Source: CADEED01 sp035502995
GTDB taxonomy: Bacteria; Pseudomonadota; Gammaproteobacteria; Steroidobacterales; Steroidobacteraceae
Direction of reading: 5' to 3'
Length of the DNA: 64,000 nucleotides
Assembly (NCBI GenBank): GCA_035502995.1
Contig: DATJTW010000062.1
Location: 14,934 to 78,933 of the forward strand
The translations under genes and the position numbers were made by a program. The notes under the pieces are model-generated. The model saw only the letters and a list, made by a program, of their open reading frames with translations, ran no database searches and had not been told where the DNA came from. Positions 60,182 through 64,000 of the stretch are shown here, one piece after another (position 1 is the first letter of the stretch; each line of letters starts with the position of its first letter).

Positions 60182-61209
60182 GGCGTGTCCAGCCCGAGGT
60201 GTTTGCGCATGCTGCGGAAGAAGTTCTTGAAGCCGCCCGCCGGCGTTGCGATGGACGGCGCGGCGCGGGGCGCGCGCAGTGGCGTCTGTTCCGTGACGAT
60301 CGACTCCGTGGCGGACAGCGCGTTCAGCGTGCGTGCCGTCACGTCGGGCGCGGCGCGGGTGCGCGCGATCAGCTCGTCGAGATTCGCGGGCGCGGCCGAG
60401 AGCGCCGAGACGATGCGCATCAGCGAGGGATGCGGGCGGATCGAACTCAGGTTCGGCCATTGGGTGATGCGGAATCGCGCCGTCGGCTGCAGCCAGGGGG
60501 CGAGCACGTCGGAGGACTGATAACCCGCGTGCCAGCAGAGCTCGGAACCCAGGCGGTGTTCGAGCTGGTCGGGCGAAGCGGCTTCCATGCCGAGCGACAA
60601 ACTATTGAGGCTCAACTCGCCGTGGCGAAGCGCGGCGACCGTTTCCGCCGCGGCCTTGTAGGTGCCGGCGTCACCCCGCATCCACAGCAGCGGCGTCGAC
60701 CGGTCGCTCGCGACCAGCCACTGGTTCGCGTCGCCGAGGTCGCGAACGGCGCGCAGTTTCTCCATGAACCGCCAGGGGTTCGCGCTGCGCAGATCCGTGC
60801 GCGTCACCGACTTCGGTTCGAGCAGCGTGCTCATCCGCTCGAGCAACGCGATGACGTCGGCGGCGCGGAACGGGAACACGAGGGAATTCGTGTCGGCATT
60901 GGCTTCGCTGCCCTTCGGCACGAGCTCGACGATCACCTTGCCTTTGCCCTTCCAGGCGATGCGGCGCGCGCGTTCGCCGCCGCGCGGCACGACGATGATG
61001 TCGGCATCGTCGGGTGAGGATTTGGTCCACGCCTCACGCGTCATGCCGCGCAGGGCCCAGAGCAGGGTTTCGAGAAGGCGCATCGGGTGCTGCGCCGGGT
61101 CCGGGATCGCGGGCATCTCCGTGGTAGTTAGATCGTCGACCAGCGCGATGCGGCGGACGGCGGGGATGGCCTGGCCGGGAGCGGCCGGTGTGGCGGACGG
61201 ATTGCTCAT
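60178..61209 (-). CDS. Unknown protein heading the GTPase/roadblock cluster
   Basis: 343 residues, soluble, no signal peptide. The first 45 residues are a Pro/Ala-rich stretch. The middle has alternating strands and helices (ADIIVVPRGGERARRIAWKG, KVIVELVPKGSEANADTNSL). The end holds a small helical element like a winged helix of polarity-protein type (LMRIVSALSAAPANLDELIA, VTARTLNALSATESIV). I do not recognise a family. Start ATG 61209 is preferred to GTG 61212. It overlaps the GTPase gene by 4 nt and is therefore part of the system; it may be an effector. Confidence 0.7.
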   Translation of the reverse strand: MSNPSATPAAPGQAIPAVRRIALVDDLTTTEMPAIPDPAQHPMRLLETLLWALRGMTREAWTKSSPDDADIIVVPRGGERARRIAWKGKGKVIVELVPKGSEANADTNSLVFPFRAADVIALLERMSTLLEPKSVTRTDLRSANPWRFMEKLRAVRDLGDANQWLVASDRSTPLLWMRGDAGTYKAAAETVAALRHGELSLNSLSLGMEAASPDQLEHRLGSELCWHAGYQSSDVLAPWLQPTARFRITQWPNLSSIRPHPSLMRIVSALSAAPANLDELIARTRAAPDVTARTLNALSATESIVTEQTPLRAPRAAPSIATPAGGFKNFFRSMRKHLGLDTP

Positions 61210-61529
61210 CACCGCGACGCCCGCAGATGGGAAGACTTCGCGCCCGGGTTTCCGCGCGCCGTGGCGGCGCGTTCAGGTGGTCGCGAGATGCGGGGTGACA
61301 TCCTGTCCTCTGGCCAAGCTACTAGGGGATTCTCCCAGTCGGGGCGAGAACCCGTGTGTACGGGGCCAAAACTACAGAGGCAGCGCGCATCGCGGCGTGA
61401 AACAGCTCACCGGACGCGATATTGGTGAACGCGGGAGTAGTTAGGAGACGGGCGGTAGTACGGGGAAACCCTGGGCGGCACGCGGGACGACGCGCAGGCG
61501 GGCAAACAAGGTGGACGCGGGGCCCGGGC
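61210..61529. other. 320-bp intergenic region
   Basis: It lies between the GTPase cluster start and the end of the arylsulfotransferase gene, both on the minus strand. It should hold the GTPase-cluster promoter. I see no strong hairpin, palindrome or coding region in it, only short AT-richer islands (near 61320, 61370 and 61435). Confidence 0.5.
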
Positions 61530-63269
61530 CTAACGGAATTGCATGTCCTCGAGCGGCACGGGCACGGCGTTCCAGCTCGTATTGCAGCCACGCGCCTCGT
61601 ACTGGAAATCGAACACCACGTCGTGCTGGTCGTTCAGGCCGACCAGCCTCGCGTGGAAGAGGTCGTTGATGCGCGCGTACGAGATCAGGATCGACCGGCC
61701 CGCTTCATACGCGCTGCTGCAGTGATCGGTGTGGAGCATCTGGCCGTAATCGAAGCGCCAGACTTCGGTCGCGGTCATGTTCGTCTCGTCGATGCGGTAG
61801 GCCGACACGGCGCTGTAGGTTCGCGACTCGCCGCGTGGCACGCCGGCCGCCTGGTTCTGGGAGGGGTTGCCGGCATTGAACAACAGCAGCAGGCCGTCGT
61901 GCGTGAACGAGAGCGAGTGCTGGCCGGTGGGATACAAACCACCGGCGTCGAGCTTCAGCGCCCGCGCGCGCAGCGATGGAAATTGCCACCAGTATTTCGT
62001 CGGATCGCCCAGGATCCAGCGGATCGCGCCGGTGTCGTAGTCGATCTTCATCACGCCGTGCTCGCGGGACGAAACGATCAGCGAGTCGTCGCTGGCGACG
62101 TATAGCGCGGAGTTCGTGTGGAACCAGTCGTTCGGCGGGCGCACCAGCGTGCTCGGATCTTCACCCGCGCTCCTCAGGTGGTCGCCGACGATGGTCGCGA
62201 AATCCCACACCTTGTGGAAACCACCCGTCTTCGTGAATTCGACGAGCGTGCTCTGGAAATCGGTCGCGGTGTTGACGCCGGCGATCAGCCCGGATTTCCC
62301 GGCGTCGATGTTGTGATGAAACCGTCGGTAGATGGACGGCGCGGAGGGCCATGCGGTCTCCGTGCCATCGAGCTCCACGCGCCAGATGTTTCCCGAGCTC
62401 TGGCTGCCGGCGACGAAGCCGTTGTCGGTGAAGATGGAGCTGATGTGCGACCTGGCGCTCGTGCCCACCCAGCGAATCGCACCGTCGGTGTCGACGATGA
62501 CGGGCGTCCCCAGGCCGGATTTCATGGCGAAGAAGTCGAAGTCGAGCGCACTGCCCGGCGCGCGTCTCTTGATGATCTCCGGGATGTCGTACACGGCGTT
62601 CGGGTCCGTGTACGCGGCGGTAGTTAGTGTGTGGTCTATGACCTGCCGGGAACCGTCGCCGAAAGTCAGGTCGACCGACACCGGATTCGCATATCCGGCA
62701 TAGAGGCCGAAGACGGGCAGCAGCACTTCGCCGCTCGTCACCCTGCCCCGGTTGTCGAGCGCGTCCATCGAATAGGTGACCCGCACGGGCTTCGACACGC
62801 TGCCCGGTTTCGCTGCGATCGAATAGGAGATCGACCGGACCGATGCGAGATCCTGGCCGGCCAGGTGCACGATCGAGATGAAAGGCGTGACACCGGCGTC
62901 GTTGGTTTTCCACTCGATGTCGCTGGTGACCGCTTCGCTGGGCGGTGGTGGTGGCGGCGGCGGCGGTGGCGCGGGAGTCGGCGGCGGCGATGGTGTTGGC
63001 GCGGGCGACGGCGCAGGCGCCGGAGACGGTGACGGTGACGGCGATGGTGACGGAGAAGGAGGCGGTGAAGGTGAAGGTGAAGGAGACGGCGATGGCGATG
63101 GCGCCGGAGTCGAAGGCGGCGGCGGCGCAGGAGTCGGCGCCGGCGTGGCCGGCGGCACGGTCGTCGGCGGCGGTGCGCTCGAAGGTGGCGAGGGTGCGTT
63201 GTCGCCGCTACCGCCACCGCCGCAGGCCGCAAGATTCGCGACGAGCAGCGCCCCGAGGATGCTGCGCAT
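61530..63269 (-). CDS. Arylsulfotransferase-family lipoprotein
   Basis: 579 residues. The signal peptide has a lipobox ANLAAC (Cys16), then a Pro/Ser/Ala-rich linker of about 90 residues (17-110). The rest is an ASST-type beta propeller: residues like HHNIDAGKSG, WFHTNSALYVASDDSLIVSS (His and a nearby Arg in SSREHG) and GQHSLSFTHDGLLLLFNAGN, which align in order with the catalytic His/Arg/His set of E. coli AssT. It should transfer sulfate between phenols in the periplasm or at the outer membrane. An in-frame upstream extension is antisense-like and rejected. The start is ATG 63269. Confidence 0.85.
   Translation of the reverse strand: MRSILGALLVANLAACGGGGSGDNAPSPPSSAPPPTTVPPATPAPTPAPPPPSTPAPSPSPSPSPSPSPPPSPSPSPSPSPSPAPAPSPAPTPSPPPTPAPPPPPPPPPPSEAVTSDIEWKTNDAGVTPFISIVHLAGQDLASVRSISYSIAAKPGSVSKPVRVTYSMDALDNRGRVTSGEVLLPVFGLYAGYANPVSVDLTFGDGSRQVIDHTLTTAAYTDPNAVYDIPEIIKRRAPGSALDFDFFAMKSGLGTPVIVDTDGAIRWVGTSARSHISSIFTDNGFVAGSQSSGNIWRVELDGTETAWPSAPSIYRRFHHNIDAGKSGLIAGVNTATDFQSTLVEFTKTGGFHKVWDFATIVGDHLRSAGEDPSTLVRPPNDWFHTNSALYVASDDSLIVSSREHGVMKIDYDTGAIRWILGDPTKYWWQFPSLRARALKLDAGGLYPTGQHSLSFTHDGLLLLFNAGNPSQNQAAGVPRGESRTYSAVSAYRIDETNMTATEVWRFDYGQMLHTDHCSSAYEAGRSILISYARINDLFHARLVGLNDQHDVVFDFQYEARGCNTSWNAVPVPLEDMQFR
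62941..63183. repeat. Low-complexity Pro/Ser codon repeat in the arylsulfotransferase gene
   Basis: Simple GC-rich sequence made of runs such as GGTGGTGG, GACGGTGACGG and GAAGGTGAAGG on the plus strand. On the coding strand it gives PPP, SPSPSPSP and APTPAP. It encodes the linker between the lipid anchor and propeller and should vary in length between strains. Confidence 0.85.
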
Positions 63270-63307
63270 CGGGCGAACCACCCGACGTTGTCCCGGCGCC
63301 GGATGAC

Positions 63308-64000
63308 TCACAGGCGCGGCAGTCCAGTGGCCAGGGGGTCCGAAACCAGCGGTTGATCGAATGCCGCCGTCTGCCGATGGTCGTCGCCGGGTGCCGGGGC
63401 CGAGGGCCGCAGGGGCGGCGCATCCGCCAGCCAATGCCTCGCCTTGCCGGCGTGATAACCGAGCCAGCTCGCGATTCCGAGGATCTTGAAGCCGTCCTCC
63501 GCGAGGTTCGACAACCAGCCGTGGCCATCCGAGATGTCCACGAGCACCGAGGCCGCGAACAGCACCATCGCGGCGACGAGCAGCTGGTAGTTCTCCGCCA
63601 GGATCAGGCGCCGATGGCTCAGTAGATAGGCCGCCGCGCCGCACGCGTGGCAGGCGAGGATCACCTTCTCGCCCACGTGGAAGTGAACGGGCGCGATGTA
63701 CTCGTGGATCATGAAGAGGTCGTCGAGCAGCAGCACGATGGTCAGCACGCCGCCCCACAGTAGAAAACGCGCCTCTTCATCGCGCCCGTGCTGGCGCAGG
63801 AGATTCCGGCCGAACAGGCAGATCGCCGCCGTGGCACACCACAACAGGATGCCCACGTTCGACACCACGCCGATCAGCGGATGGACGTGCGCCAGCGCGG
63901 CCATGTCGCGGGTGAGACTCGCGACGGGGATGTGCAGCAGGCGGGCGGCGACGACCGATACGAACAGGAGCGCGAGGATGGGCAGATAGATCAGCGCCAG
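63308..64000 (-). CDS. Multi-helix membrane protein (5' end outside window)
   Basis: The frame stays open to the window edge: upstream of the Met at 63904 it continues with another hydrophobic helix (LALIYLPILALLFVSVVAA), so the true start is outside. At least five transmembrane helices are visible (IGVVSNVGILLWCATAAICL, VLTIVLLLDDLFMIHEYIA, EKVILACHACGAAAYLLS, LLVAAMVLFAASVLVDI). The C-terminus is a Pro/Ala-rich tail. The LLLDDLFMIHE and HFHVGEK motifs have acidic and His residues, but I do not recognise the family. It ends 38 bp before the lipoprotein start. Confidence 0.75.
   Translation of the reverse strand: MALIYLPILALLFVSVVAARLLHIPVASLTRDMAALAHVHPLIGVVSNVGILLWCATAAICLFGRNLLRQHGRDEEARFLLWGGVLTIVLLLDDLFMIHEYIAPVHFHVGEKVILACHACGAAAYLLSHRRLILAENYQLLVAAMVLFAASVLVDISDGHGWLSNLAEDGFKILGIASWLGYHAGKARHWLADAPPLRPSAPAPGDDHRQTAAFDQPLVSDPLATGLPRL

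Noticed and set aside
62878..63306. A plus-strand Gly/Asp/Glu-rich frame
   Set aside because: It is the complement of the Pro/Ser linker of the arylsulfotransferase, which has a signal peptide and propeller motifs in frame.

Overview
The window is a 64 kb stretch of a GC-rich (roughly two-thirds G+C) Gram-negative chromosome. Three TonB-dependent receptors, a PEP-CTERM protein, lipoprotein signals, c-type cytochromes, a bacteriophytochrome and a cobalamin-riboswitch-controlled metE point to a free-living, aerobic, nutritionally versatile gammaproteobacterium, probably near Xanthomonadales, Nevskiales or Steroidobacterales. That placement is inferred from gene content and style only. I see no rRNA, tRNA, CRISPR array, insertion sequence, integrase or prophage. 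The first and last genes run off the window.

Layout. 1-4.3 kb: the end of a GH43-like glycosidase, a regulator/beta-propeller pair, and a divergent DUF899-DUF2182 pair. 4.3-9.3 kb: a lipid-flavoured stretch with a glycosyltransferase, a phospholipid-methyltransferase-like enzyme, an Mpo1-like membrane protein, a membrane-anchored class III aminotransferase and phosphatidylserine decarboxylase. 9.3-17.9 kb: a Host_attach protein, a TonB receptor, a six-hairpin glycosidase-like protein whose end is built from a 27-bp tandem repeat, a PEP-CTERM protein, a DUF305 pair and an esterase. 18-25.3 kb: the most unusual block. Sel1-repeat protein, small basic protein, VWA protein, PP2C phosphatase and VirD4-like ATPase face a convergent Ser/Thr kinase plus a histone-H1-like small protein. 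It looks like E. coli YegI/YegK/YegL with a type IV coupling ATPase added. 25.4-31.2 kb: an APC permease, cytochrome c', and a four-gene periplasmic redox operon whose genes all overlap by 4 nt, closed by a strong terminator.

31.4-41 kb: a PpiC-HupE/UreJ-DUF3604-TonB receptor operon behind two palindromes, then a convergent TonB receptor-PepSY pair. 41-44.8 kb: a GAF/GAF/PAS sensor and a bacteriophytochrome histidine kinase. 44.9-49.5 kb: a serine hydrolase, the cobalamin riboswitch with metE, and small proteins. 49.6-55.9 kb: an ATP-dependent DNA ligase, DUF3597, an NTF2-like protein, an amidohydrolase, and a DNA-repair pair (radical SAM protein plus DUF4130-UdgX fusion) with a near-consensus LexA box on its start codon. 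56-64 kb: a cytochrome-PQQ dehydrogenase fusion, an MglA/roadblock-type GTPase cluster, an arylsulfotransferase lipoprotein and a truncated membrane protein.

Genes are tightly packed. Many starts are GTG or TTG, many operonic pairs overlap by 4 nt (ATGA, GTGA, TTGA), and convergent neighbours often overlap at their ends. All family names rest on reading motifs by eye; no database search was possible.
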